Assembly (NCBI GenBank): GCA_013399305.1
Contig: VXAI01000452.1
Span: 334,734 to 398,733 of the forward strand
Direction: 5' to 3'
Origin: Rostratula benghalensis
Lineage: Eukaryota > Chordata > Aves > Charadriiformes > Rostratulidae
DNA: 64,000 bases
Part shown: positions 12,953 through 24,792 of the stretch, in pieces
How the letters are laid out: every line of letters starts with the position of its first letter
Position numbering within the stretch: the stretch's first letter is position 1
Made by a program: the position numbers and the translations under genes
The notes under the pieces: model-generated
Seen by the model: only the letters and a program-made list of their open reading frames with translations
Databases searched by the model: none
What the model was told of the DNA's origin: nothing

Positions 12953-14805
12953 AAATATTGAACCTTAAGTTATTTTGCCTGTGCATGAAACTTTATTCTT
13001 TCTTGGTTTTGGTTTGTTCGTTTGTTTGCTTGCTTGCTTTTCCTTCCAAGAGTGCCAGGTTAACCTTCTAAGAAAAATATTTAGTATTAAATATTAGGTT
13101 TTTCTACTTGGAGAGCAAAGTACACATACATGTTCAACAAGGGACCCTGCATGCAAACCATTGTAGGAAAGCTGAAGCATAGATACATTAATTGCAGAAA
13201 GTGGATAGGAAAAGATAGACAGCCCTGAGATGTCACTGTCTTGACAGTGATATATTGACATTTTACTTGGAAAAATAGTAGATTCTCACCTTCGTCCTTT
13301 CTTTCCTCTTCACTTTTTAAATTTTCTTCAGAAAGTATCAGATCAAGGCAATATTGGTGAAAGGTAAGAAGGGATTTGAACATTGGGGTAAGCATCCAGA
13401 GTCACAGGTCTGAGTGCACAAACCCTTCAAGATTCAGGGCCACCTGACCATTTTACATTGTGGTGGATGCTAACCATCCACTACAATCTGCATAAAGTAT
13501 GCAGTGCCAGTGAGCTTTGATATCAAAGCTATCTATTCATCACCATGCATGCAGGAACTAATAATTTCTCAGTGCCTGGAGGTGGTAAGAGCCATTTCAA
13601 CCCAACATCTGGTGACAGTCAACTGCCTACTTAGTCTTCCGTTTAGGAAAGTGTTCAGCTAGACCCCATCTGAAGGACTCTGGGCAATAACTTTTCAAAT
13701 GTTTGATTGAGTATAGCTGTATTGTCACTGGATGGAAAAGTACAGTGGTTCAGCCACCTCCGTGAGGGATAAAATGGTCTTGTGTATACTATTTTCCAGC
13801 CTCCCCAGTGTGTTTTCTCACAGGAGCAACAGGGGATGTGAGGCAGATGGTTTTTTGAGGGTAAAACTGACAGTTTTGAAAGTCATATTCATACTGGGTT
13901 GAAAGAATTTGAAGGTGTTCTTGTACAACACAGACATTTGGGGATATAGTTGTGTAAAAGTATCATTTCAAGTAGATCAATGCTGCAACACTGAGAGTGC
14001 TCTGTCACATGGGGCCCCTACCTGTCCCCTGCTCCCTTGTAACCCCATGTCTGTATCTACTGTAAGAAATAGATGTGGTAGAAAATGTTACAGTGAAATT
14101 TATGGTATCAATCAATTGCAAACTGTCCAACTGTTTAAAAAGCAATGTTCACCATCTTGTAAATGAGACTAATCTTTCCCTCTTAGACAGAAATCTAGAA
14201 GTCATAAAGATGTTCTTGGAGGAAAGGCAAGTCTAAAACCCTCAAAAATACATAGAGAATCTTCAAGGCTCAGAGGGAGGTTTGCAGTAAGTCTCAGTAA
14301 AATCAATCTATACAACTCCTATTATTTCCACAAAACAAAATCTGGTTTCTGAAATTTAAATTTTGAAATTGAACATCTCAGGTGCTGCTGAGTTTCAGTA
14401 AGAAATAAGAGGGGGGAGAAGCAAAGGGAATAATTCAACAACAGCCATGTTTACATCCATTGTTAGCATTACAGTGGTAATTTTCTTTTTCTTAATTTTG
14501 CTCTTGAAGTGTCTTGAACATGCCATGTGGATAAAATGGGAGGAAACCAGAATGACTGACTTCTTTCCCCAAAACTGAAGGTGTGCTAGACTATGGCATA
14601 CGGTTTTGGCTATCATAAGAGATACTTCCTCATGACTAGATTATTTACCTCTGAGACTCCTCTATTGGACCTCAAAGATGTGACGAATATCAAAGAGAGC
14701 TTTTCAAGTTTTCCACTTTCTTGTGTTCTCACCAGTTCCTGATCCAGTGAAAATAATCACATTCCTTAAATGCTGGGCTCTATGAAGTCATCCTTCTCTT
14801 CCTAC

Positions 14806-14932
14806 CTTTCTTCAGGGTGAAGTATGCATTATCTCGAACCTTTCCCTTGGCTGAGGACAGTGGCTGGCTCCCATGAGCCACAGACTTCACTTCACTGTCT
14901 CCATACAGTCCTTGCATCTGTTCATCACATTG
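14806..14932 (-). CDS. Unrecognised antisense gene: internal exon (127 bp)
   Basis: On the minus strand the acceptor GGTTTTTATTGCCTATAG precedes 42 complete codons plus one base, then a donor GTAGGA after AAGAAAG. Segments of the peptide read QCDEQMQGLYGDSEVKS, HGSQPLSSAKGK and VRDNAYFTLKK. The acceptor TAG is itself an in-frame stop and another stop follows the donor, so the frame is open only inside the exon. The single leftover base joins the exon at 4613-4724 in phase (G+TA, Val). It starts in phase 0, which fits the candidate first exon at 16763-16825. An internal ATG is present at codon 6 (14915-14917) and could serve as the start if the upstream exon is wrong. No family is recognised; the peptide is hydrophilic, Ser/Lys-rich and probably soluble. 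Confidence 0.6.
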
Positions 14933-16762
14933 CTATAGGCAATAAAAACCAGCAGCAAATGCAAAGTGAGAAGGAAATATAACATCTTCCCTAGCTGGTA
15001 ACAGGTTTCTTCTAGACTTTGGTAAATGTAAATTTGTACAGTCCTAATGGCATGGAACACTTTAATGAACATACTCATAGTAATGATGATATTTTGCATC
15101 TTTGCTGGAGACAAAATAATTACATTTATAGAACTGCTACCCAAATGCACTATGAAAATGCCAACAGAAAAAATCCCACATTTATGCTGGATTGTTATTG
15201 AAATCATGCCTTTTTTGACAAGAAAGGGTGCGGTGGCCCTACTGTGAAAATGTTACACAGCACGCTTATAATGTGAGTGTTAAAGGGATTAAAACAACCA
15301 TGTATGCATGCCATGTTTTGTAAAATATTAAAATGTCATATATTTGCGTATTATACAGCTGGTTGCAAAGCCATCAATCATCGTATTATCTGTACATTGA
15401 GGATGATAAATGGTTTTCATTCTAATGAGAGGATCTAATCACATGGAGAAATTAAGAGGGCATGCAGCATAAAAGCTTTGGCTTCACAAGTGGTAAATTA
15501 TTACTAATATTATACATTTCCCTGATTTGGAAACTTTTGATCTTCATTTGTACACATGCCTTTCTACATTCATGACTTCAAGAAAAGGTCAGATCATTAA
15601 TTTTTTTATTCTTAATAAAATGACACTGGAAAAGCAGGAAAAGGTTAAAAATATTAAGAAACTTGAAATCAGCTAATGTGAATTTCTCTGAATTACCTAT
15701 GACAGATCATTTATTTTTTATCCCTAATAATATGACAGCAGGAAAGCAGACAAAGGTTAAAAATAGGACAGTCAGTGCCTCTTACCTAGGTATTTTTGCA
15801 ATCATCTAACACAGCTCTATTACAAACAACTATGCACAATATTTCTTGCCTGCAATATGAGAAAGTGAGGATATTCTAAAAATGTTACAAAACAAACTCT
15901 TTCGCATGTCAGTAATTATAACATTGTAGGATTCTGACTCTTAAAGCCCACTTGGGTGGTAAAATAACACAGTACCATGTGAAAGAATAAAGGACTCATT
16001 TTCTAATGGGGTGCAAGGCGTAGAGACACTTGTGTGAAAATGCAGAGGAAGAAGGAAGAGTAATAGAGATACAAGTGTTAGCACACTGTCCAGCTGTATG
16101 AGTGATCAATCAAGAAAAAAAGCCCAAAAGAGTACTTTAAAAAAATACTTGTGTTTCTGTATGTGTTTTTCAGAATTAGTTTTTTACTTTTCATCATTCC
16201 TCAATGTATTTAGAGCTATGCTGATTTCAAAAATTTAGAAAAAAAACCCAAATAAACGATCTATTAATACGTCCATGTTAAATATTGTGCTATAAAAGTT
16301 TTCTCCGATATGAGAAGTTGAAAGACTACAGAGCAGACTGTAATGTGTGTTTCAGTTGCAGATTGATGAAGCTTTATAGGTTTAACTTTGAAATAGGAAT
16401 AAATATGTATGTTCCAGGATGTTGTTAAAAAAGAAAAATTCTGAGAGTCTTGCTTGTTGCCATTGGACAGTGATGCTGTGGTGATGTTCCATATTGATTG
16501 CTGCTCATCAGTTTTGTGCGAAATACAACCTCTTCCTGGAACCTTATAAATGTAAAAGGTTTGGAATGGTCAGCCAGAAATTGAAGGAACATGTTCCGTG
16601 GGATCTAGAGAGTACTTCTTTCCCAGGAATAGGGGTGAGTTTGGGAGTAGGGATGAGGGGAAAAAAAAGAAAAAGCCTCTGGAAAGACTTTTCATAATGA
16701 GCAGAGTTTTTGATCAGCCTGTAGCACTTAGATGTGGCCTGTCATGAAAACTCATATGATAC
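14933..16762. other. Predicted 1.8-kb intron of the antisense gene
   Basis: It contains a pair of diverged direct repeats (15591-15652 and 15703-15765) and a less AT-monotonous block at about 15250-15480 that could be a conserved non-coding element. I see no other exon. Confidence 0.4.
15591..15765. repeat. Two diverged direct repeats, about 112 bp apart
   Basis: AGATCATTAATTTTTTTATT with ATGACACTGGAAAAGCAGGA and AAAGGTTAAAAAT at 15591-15652 is echoed at 15703-15765 (AGATCATTTATTTTTTATCC, TATGACAGCAGGAAAGCAG, AAAGGTTAAAAAT). This is probably an old local duplication. Confidence 0.7.
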
Positions 16763-16825
16763 CTTTCCTGAGGGACCGCCAGATGCCCTTGTCTCTGGTG
16801 AGGGATGTGAATGCCTGCTGTGCAT
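16763..16825 (-). CDS. Candidate first coding exon of the antisense gene
   Basis: On the minus strand an ATG at 16823-16825 has A at -3 and opens 21 codons. The peptide begins MHSRHSHPSPET and ends ASGGPSGK, followed by the donor GTATCA. It ends in phase 0, matching the exon at 14806-14932. In-frame stops (TGATGA) lie upstream, so the frame does not extend far. Weaknesses are that the donor is only fair, the peptide is short and low in complexity, and a plausible acceptor inside it (TTCACATCCCTCACCAG) would instead make it an internal exon of 32 bp. If it is right, the whole protein is about 123 residues and 5' UTR lies upstream of 16825, possibly behind an acceptor near 16912. Confidence 0.33.
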
Positions 16826-19800
16826 TCTCTCTTTAGGATGGATTACAGTGATTTTTCCTCTCCAAACTCATCACTTTTTCCAGAGAAGGAGGACTAAATG
16901 TCTCAGTCTCACTTTGACCTGGAGTAAGAATGCAGCTAAGCAAGAACCTGGGCCTAAGCGTCTGGGCCAGATATATCTGGGTCTTGGAGAGCCTCCTAAG
17001 CCTCACATGCTCATGCCTTGAGCTGAGAACTATCAAACTGTCACAGCATTTAATAGATCACATCACAACAACAGCAGTGCTATACCTATCCTTTTTCCTC
17101 TTTCTCATCCCACCCCAAACTTCTCACTGCCATTCACTATAGTTTCCACTCTTCTAAAGTTTTAGACCCAGACCTGCAAAAAATAAATAATTTTCAGAAG
17201 CGAGGAAATTAAAAGATACTCATATCAAATAAGCAGCTCTTATCATCTGACCACAGTTATTGATTTGCCTTGAAATTTGAGGACAATATTTTTTTCAGAC
17301 ATTTATCTATATGTGCATGCTTTAAAAGACATTTAGACTGTAAGTAATAAGTAGAATTTGAATATCCCCTGATTTATCTTCCTAAACTTCCTCAACTGTA
17401 TATATTAGGTATAGAAGAACTGGATCCTCATATAACTGAATGTCTCTTTACAGAAACATCCTTATTCAGCGATGTGTCTTCCTAATGTATTTCTTGCCTC
17501 TTCAGCTATAATACTGCAGCTGTGCAACATTCATTAGTATGCTTTGCTGATGTATTACTTTCAAAGTATAAGATGTTGCAATGTATCTAAATTATTTCTA
17601 ATACAACTGCAAAGCTCAGCAAAATTCAGTTCAGAGTACATGCAGAAACACTCATTTCTGCTTTTTGTAATCCCAAGTACAGTTTTACCTGATATACTTC
17701 AGAGGTTTTTGTGGCTCAGAGTCTTTGTTAGAGTGTGGTTATTGTTCAAGGGTAACATGAGAGAATAGACTTGTAGAACATTATAGTGAATAACTTCACT
17801 ACAGATCATGTGCTTTCTGATATTGAAATCTGTACAAGGACCAACTAGAGAGGACTCAATATCCCATGAGATTAAAGAAAAAAACAAGCTGCAAGCATTT
17901 GCTTTTTTATTACAGAAACAAAATTGGTGTCTGTGATGAATCCTCCTCATTAAACAAAAGATCACAAAAAAGTGGCATAGCTCCCTGGTGCTAAAAAGTG
18001 GATTTGCACTACTGCTCTCCAGGTTTAAAAGCAGAACATTTTTTTGGTTGACCTGAACCTAGTGAGAAGGTCAGCTATACAATAACACATGCTGTCTGGG
18101 AAAAAATATATAAAAATCTCCTAGTCTTAAAGCATTTTTTTGCTTGCAGAGGGTCTGCATAGGATTTCCTTTGTAGCTTGTGCTGGGAAAAGGAGAGGCT
18201 GAAAGAGTTTCAGCTTAAATTGAAATTTGAAAAAAAAACAACCTCAAAAAACTTAAGTCACCAAGGGATGTTATTTCCCAAATCTGTTATTCTCAATTTA
18301 AATAGAAGCTTCACTATTGAGGTTTCTTTATACAGGACTTAACCCATGTTTTTTTGATCAGTCATCAGTAACACTGACCTTCAGCACTTAATCTTTGTAT
18401 TTCCAAAGTTACCGAGTTAGTTTCTGAACAGCAGTTTCATTAGTTTAAAAAAGGGATTGAATCATGTCGTCAGACAGCATAGCAATGGATGGTCATGGGA
18501 CAGTTGTCTTCAAACACATACAGACGTGCTTCTAGGCATGAAACGTGGATTTATTAATTACAGAAAAATCTGGAGAATTAGAACAGTTTCAATGTAATCA
18601 AGAGCTGGAACTTCAGAATAAAATTTGAAGCCTTTTCACTTAAACATAGTTGTGACTTCTTAATAGTGCTTGCACAAAATGTGTATGTCATTTAAGCCTG
18701 TAATAATCTCTGGTGAGTTTGTCAGTACATCTCAAAACAGTTTTGTTTGGAGAAAAAGAAAAAAGAAAAAAGAGGAAAAAAACCTCAAACATGAAACCAT
18801 TTCACTTCAGCAATTTGGCTGTGACTGGTTAATAACTGTTAGTTATGAAATAGAAAACTCTTTTTCCTGTAACAGCTCACCTATAACAATGCAATCTTAC
18901 AATGTAACGAATAGCTATATCTGTTTACCTTGTCCACAAGAAACATTGTATAACCTTAACTAACCTTACTTTGACAGTCTTTAAATCTGTAATTGTATTA
19001 CCTTCAGTATACATTTAGGTTATCCAAAATAGATTCATCGAGCAATATTGTATTATGTACTTTGTAAATATGGTCTTGCATATGTGCATATGTATTTGTA
19101 TGTAATGAACTGATTGACAGACATTTTAGCAATAGCATAACCAATTTGCTGAAGCTTTGCATTAAACTTAACCTGTATATGAAACTGATTTTCCAGAGCA
19201 GTAATTTTTACTTAATATTGAATTACTTAGAGCCTTCAAGGTTTTTTTTTTAGTTATTTTTTTAATGCCTGTTTATTGCATGGCAATCTACATTAGCAGC
19301 AGAAATCAACTGGAGAAATGGAATAGAGTTTGAAAGTAAAGACAATAAAAATACTGTGACCAAAGCCACACATGTCCCGGCCTGCCACAGATACCAATTT
19401 AATCAAGTGAATGTTGCACTGATAGGGATTCCAGGTCCTACACTGAAGAATTATCCTTCTGGCTTCATTAGTTACTCCTATAACCCTTTTTATGCAAGTT
19501 TCCTGTCTGAGTCTAGATCAAAATCTACAGACTGTAACTGGTGTATTTCATTCAAGTAAAAGTAAATCATTAAAACTAACTTTCCAAATAAGATTAAATG
19601 TTTTTGTTTGGAACATGACCTTACATGTGCACTTTTTAATTAAACAGGGTATTTAACAGTAGATGACATGGAGAGCTAGAAGACTAAGCAACAATCCTTA
19701 TGATATCTAGTTCCTGTATGTTAGCATGCATAGCAGGTATAAGGTGTAAGTTACCCCAGATGTCCTAGCTTATCAGAGGTGGTTGTGCAGGGCACATGGC

Positions 19801-22800
19801 TTCTCCCAGTAGAAGCAGTGGGGAAATGGAGGTGAAGGATGGGGATATTTCCTCTCAATGTACTGGTTATTGAAACTACACAAGCTTAAAGGGAATAAAA
19901 AAAAGTTTGAATAGGTTGCTTAGAGGTCAAAGAAGAATCAGAACTCAGCGTAACACTTTTCATGGCACAGCAGCAGATTAAAGTTGCCCACCTAGAAACT
20001 ACAGAGAGATAATACTTGGTTCTATTCAATTGAATGGATCGGTGCAAACATCTATAGCAAACTTTCAGACACAAGACAGATACATCACTGGACAACCAAA
20101 GTCAGCTTTTGAAAATTTGAATGCATCACTTTTGTATGCCTCACAACTCCAAGGTGTATGGGAGTGACCTGCGCTACAAGGGGAAGAACCTTGCTGATCT
20201 GGAAAAAAATCTGAAATACAGAAGAGCAGAAGGAATAATTTTTGCCTTGAGACTGAGCAACTGCTGTAATTAGCTGGTTTGATGTTATTGTCCATAGACC
20301 AAGGAAGAAACTAATGGCAGTAGTACTGCATACCCAGGATTAAGACAATAAGCTTTATATATACCTTAAATGATTTTTTTTTCCACTAAAAAAAACCAAA
20401 ACCCAAAAAGAAAGTAGTAATTCCAGAAATGCACTAAAATCTTGGCAGAGGTAGAGACATTATTAGGGAAGAAATGGATGAGCAGAAATAGGCATGAGAT
20501 AGAGAAAGGCACGTAGGTGAAAAGTGGTCATAGAAATGGGTACTATTAGTATTAGAGCAACAGAGATCTTTGGAATGAGATGGCACAGAGCCTTCATCAA
20601 GCGTGTATGGAGAAGGTCAGTGCATCCTTAAAATGCAGAGGATGAGAGGCAGGTAGGAGGTCGTGTTTGTGCTTGGGATGAAAAATGAGCACAGTGGCCC
20701 AAGCAACCCCTGATGGATCCAGTGAGTTCAGTCTACAGAGGTGACAATATCTTTTGACCCTTTATCAATAACTGAGTGGAATTTACTGAGTACAGGAAAA
20801 CAGATGGTGTAATTGGGAAAGGATATACACAATTTCTTGATTTATTAGTATATACTGTCTCAGAAACCTAGATTGTTCTGCATCATCAGTGGGGATATCT
20901 GAAATCCCTAAAGCTCTGTGCAGGCACATATGCACAGCCACAGGAAACCTGTTTAGAGAATCAGAGCTTTTAAACTCAGCCAGTGACCTGCATAGTAACT
21001 GGAAATGAACATTCAAAACTAGATTAGTGCAAAGTTAGTGCTGTATGATATGAACCCTATTCTGTTTTCAGCTAGTTAGCAGCTTTCAGTACTGTTCTAA
21101 TTATATTTTTCTTTTTCTCTACCAATTTTTCAACTCTAATTTAATATTACTTTTCTTTTGCTTTTCCCTTCTCCGGCATCTATTTTCAAGTCTATTCGAA
21201 GCAATATCTGACCTTGCTGTTAATTATTTGCCCACAATTGTGCTAATGCAGCTGTAGCATAATGCAGAACAATAGTACCAAACAGGGCTATCTATCTTCA
21301 GTCTCTTAAATTATGAAATCTCATCTACAAAACAATGAAATTTTTCTGTGCTCTACACGTTGTAGATTCAGGTCTGATTATTTACTTGCAGCTGACAACT
21401 AGCAAGTAAAAAAACATCAAAAAAAAGAGAGATCCAAGGAATTTCTCACTGTCTGGGGGGATTATTACAGAGTTATTACATCATTCTTTTATTTACTTGT
21501 GTGGGTTTTGATTTTATTTACCCATTATTTTTTTGTTCTTATATTTTACCTGACTATACAGTGAGAGTTACATCCAATTTCAACAGGTTTTGGGTTGTTT
21601 GGGGGTTTTGTTTCTTTTTTTTTCTTTTTCTGATAAATAAGCAATAAACCATATGCCTGCTGTTTTCCTCTTGCTGAAGCAAATGCAGTGTAACGTTTAC
21701 TCCTAATCATAGGTGGTTCTCGCAAACAAATCACAAGGATGAGCAGAAAGTGTGCTGGATGCACGCGGCTGAATTCTGAACGTTGAAGGGAGCTTTGCTG
21801 CCACCATCTGGTACAATTTTCAATTACATTTGCTCATCTTGTCCTTAGCCTTGAGAATTTCAGCGGGTAAAACAGCCCTCATCTATAAAGGTAATCTGCA
21901 GATGATCTGTTATTAAAATTGTATCAAGAAGATATATTTAAAGATTAAATTTCTGATAAAATAATTCCCAAGTAAGATTCTCTTACAATGAAAAGCCCTG
22001 TTTGTCAGAAAGGGAGATGTGCCAAATGGGGTGTAGGGAAGCCTAACCAAGGAAAGGCACTGGATGGAGGATCCAAATTGCCGTTTTAGCTGTCACTCAG
22101 AGCTTGGGTTTCAGATCCTGCAACAGCTTCTGCACTGAGATGTGTCTTTAGGCACAAGCAATTGTGTCATGTTTTCCCTGAAATAAATTATAGGAAGAAG
22201 ATAGCAATTTCCCACAAGGTGGGATGTCTGGGATTGGCTCCTTCTTTGGTTGAGAGGCTTCAAAAAATATCCCTTTTCCTTTCAAGCATCCTCCAGTGCC
22301 AAGCAAGTATTTAAGACAGCCTGCAGATGGGACTCATCTTCCTGAAGCTGTCAGAAAAGAATGAGGCATGCACAGACTAAATTGCACCAGGAACTTTATG
22401 GCAATGGTTGTGACTATTTATATAATTTGTGTTCAAGCTTAAGGTAGTCCATCACCTCTTCAAGTCACATCTTTTAATGTAGTCTGTGATCTTTAAAAGT
22501 CGGAATCAAAAGTAAGCTCTTGAATTATTGTGTAATGATGCAAAAAATTGTTCTGTTTTTCAGGTATAATGGTCATCTAAGACATTCAATGGTAGGAAAC
22601 AGTTATCCACTGATTTAAGCCTGCAGCACTCAAGTATAACACCCAAAGAAAGGTTATTTATTCTACAACAGAGTTTGCTTTCCATATTCCAAATGTGAAT
22701 AATTTTCTTTGTACCTTTAAAACATCAACTCAGTATGATAGGATAGACTGCCTTCTCCCTGTGTCATGTGCCCTTTCCTTATGTGACACATATGTGACAT

Positions 22801-22971
22801 GGAAGCAGAAAGCTTATATTGATTGTCAGTGGCTCAGCATCTCATCCAGCTCCATTCTGGCAGCTCCTCTATCCCTTGAGCTGTGCAGAGGCCAAATCTG
22901 GACTTCTGTTTTTACTTACGCCCTGCTTTCAAAATGGATATTTATGCCAGATGCCAGCCCTTTTTGTACAC

Positions 22972-22988
22972 TTTTTTTTTTTTTTTTT
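22972..22988. repeat. T17 homopolymer
   Basis: An uninterrupted T run. Confidence 0.95.
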
Positions 22989-23449
22989 GCTTGTAATGGT
23001 GAAAAGTAAATGAAAAAATAAAATTCAAGCACTATTTTTTGTTAAAAAAAAAAAGGAACTGAGAAAATGACAGAATGAAGCATAACGGTAAAACAGATGC
23101 TTGGCATCTGGCCATGGTGGGATGTACTCTCTCCACACTGAATTCTGCATTTTTCTTAAGCTGAAAAACAATTAACTTCTAGAGCAGCAAGTTCAGAGAG
23201 GCCTGAATGCGGTGATCGAGGTAATTAGCCCCTATCAGAGCCATTGTTTCAAACTCTGAAAAGTCAACTGAGCATTATTAGTTAGCCCTTTGCAGTTAGA
23301 TGAGCCAGACAACTTATTTTCAAAAATAGAGTTGACATTCCAGAGCATTTTTCTATGACAGGGTGAATTCAGTACCAAACTCCAGTCATGGTGTATGTAA
23401 AGTCTTAATTGCAAATGTCTTATAAAGCAGAAGAAGAGAAAAAGTACTA

Positions 23450-23464
23450 TTTTTTTTTTTTTTT
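23450..23464. repeat. T15 homopolymer
   Basis: An uninterrupted T run. Confidence 0.95.
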
Positions 23465-23639
23465 CCTGATTGGAGTACTTTCAGGCACTGCTGACAACAC
23501 CGTCCAGTCATTGGTTATTTGAGTTCCACCTTTCTTATTATCTTTCTCCATTCCGCTATTGCTGTATGTGTCACAGGTCTGCTGATGTAGTGACACCCAG
23601 TAGTATTATAGTAATGGTCCTTTGCATTCTTTTCTCAGG

Positions 23640-23699
23640 TTCTTTAACCTTTATCTTTCAAGGTCCCTTCCAATCCCTGATATTCTGTGATTGTGTGAT
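23640..23699 (+). mobile_element. CR1 LINE 3' tail fragment
   Basis: AAGGTCCCTTCCAATCCCTG followed by ATATTCTGTGATTGTGTGA is the characteristic CR1 3' end with a TTCTGTGA-type octamer tail. The upstream border is not clear. Confidence 0.8.
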
Positions 23700-24390
23700 A
23701 TCTGCTACAAAGAATAATGGATTTTTATTTTTAAAATATAATCAGATCAGAATTTATAATGGACAATTTCTACCCACATGTAATCCCCTGACTCCATCCT
23801 TCAAAACATGATAAAACAAGCAGGCCTTTTCCCTTTGTACTGAAATTTTACCTCTTTCAGAGGAATGGCGACTTCACAGGAAAGGACATGTCGTTGGGAA
23901 ACACCTCAGCATCATAGTTCAACTAACATAAATCCCAAAAGGGAAGTACTCGTGATGCCTTAGAACTGAAGTATTTCAGGTAGCTTTATTAATTATGTGG
24001 TTACTCTTGCTGGGGCAGAACTATTGGCCTACAGAGAATGGAATGGATGGAAACATGGACCATCTCAGAAGCATTTCAACAGTTTGCTTCCTGATGCCTT
24101 ATAGCTGAATGTCTTTCAGTCATGTAATTTTACTCTTCTGCCACTCACAAATGTAGCTATTTTGTACAGAAGCTTGCAGTTCTGTGTACTTGGTCTAGCT
24201 TTGTGCACTAACACACAGTGTTAATACCCATGGAGATCTAGGTACAGAAGAACCCTGAAGTGTACAGAGATGTATGCAACAGCAAAACAGTTAAAAGTGC
24301 TATGATGAAACAGGTGAATAAGGAACAAACAACACTACTGATTGCTCAGGCTGGTAATTGTATTTTAGGTTGCTTCACTACATATTACCC

Positions 24391-24792
24391 TGCCGCGATT
24401 GAGAGATGCAAGCAAAGTGTCGATTTATTGTAGCTTCTTACCTACTTTTATACAAGTTAAAGCTATACACACAAATCGGAAGGTAGTGTGTTCCTTACAG
24501 ATTGGCTGATTCATTACACAAAGCACCTACTGATTGGTTGTTAACCTTCTCACAGCTTTCAGGTTAAACAATGCATCCTGTTTAAGAAAGACTTGGTGCC
24601 CAACACAAAGCAAGCACTCTTTGTTTCCCTTTTGGGTCCCAGGGAGTAAACATTCTCAACATTCCCCAGTTCCTCCTTGATTAGCTTGTCTCGCTCCCCC
24701 AGGGCTTGTGGCCGAGGAGTTCCAGCACATCCTCTTTTATCAGCTGTGTAACACTTGAAGATTTACTGAGGCTAGCTAAGTTCAGACCTACA
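24391..24792 (-). mobile_element. Solo LTR of an endogenous retrovirus, with 6-bp target duplications
   Basis: A 402-bp element bounded by TG and CA. It is flanked by identical TTACCC on both sides (24385-24390 and 24793-24798), the signature of retroviral integration followed by LTR-LTR recombination. Read on the minus strand it begins TGTAGGTCTGAACTTAGCTA and contains an AATAAA signal within CAATAAATCGACAC near the 3' end. It ends GCGGCA, the layout of an LTR with its poly(A) signal in R. No internal gag, pol or env sequence is present. A 6-bp duplication suits class II (alpha/beta-retrovirus-like) elements; the exact family is not assigned. Confidence 0.88.

Larger units (their letters stand above)
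4725..14805. other. 10-kb intron of the antisense gene
   Basis: AT-rich sequence holding an old CR1 copy on the + strand (7.46-8.4 kb), a CR1 reverse-transcriptase fragment on the minus strand (11.77-12.07 kb), small tandem duplications at 12.3 and 12.9 kb and an AAAC repeat at 12.4 kb. I see no further exon that fits the phase between the exons at 14806-14932 and 4613-4724, which already join in frame. Confidence 0.5.
16826..24390. other. Non-coding stretch, no gene recognised
   Basis: AT-rich sequence with simple T and A runs and a CR1 tail at 23.6 kb. Open frames here resemble no known protein. A segment with six CpG dinucleotides at 21694-21865 stands out against a CpG-poor background. 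Confidence 0.5.

Noticed and set aside
14816..14880. Acceptor-like TACCTTTCTTCAG followed by an open + frame to a stop
   Set aside because: It is the complement of the antisense exon at 14806-14932, which explains the coding-like composition better.
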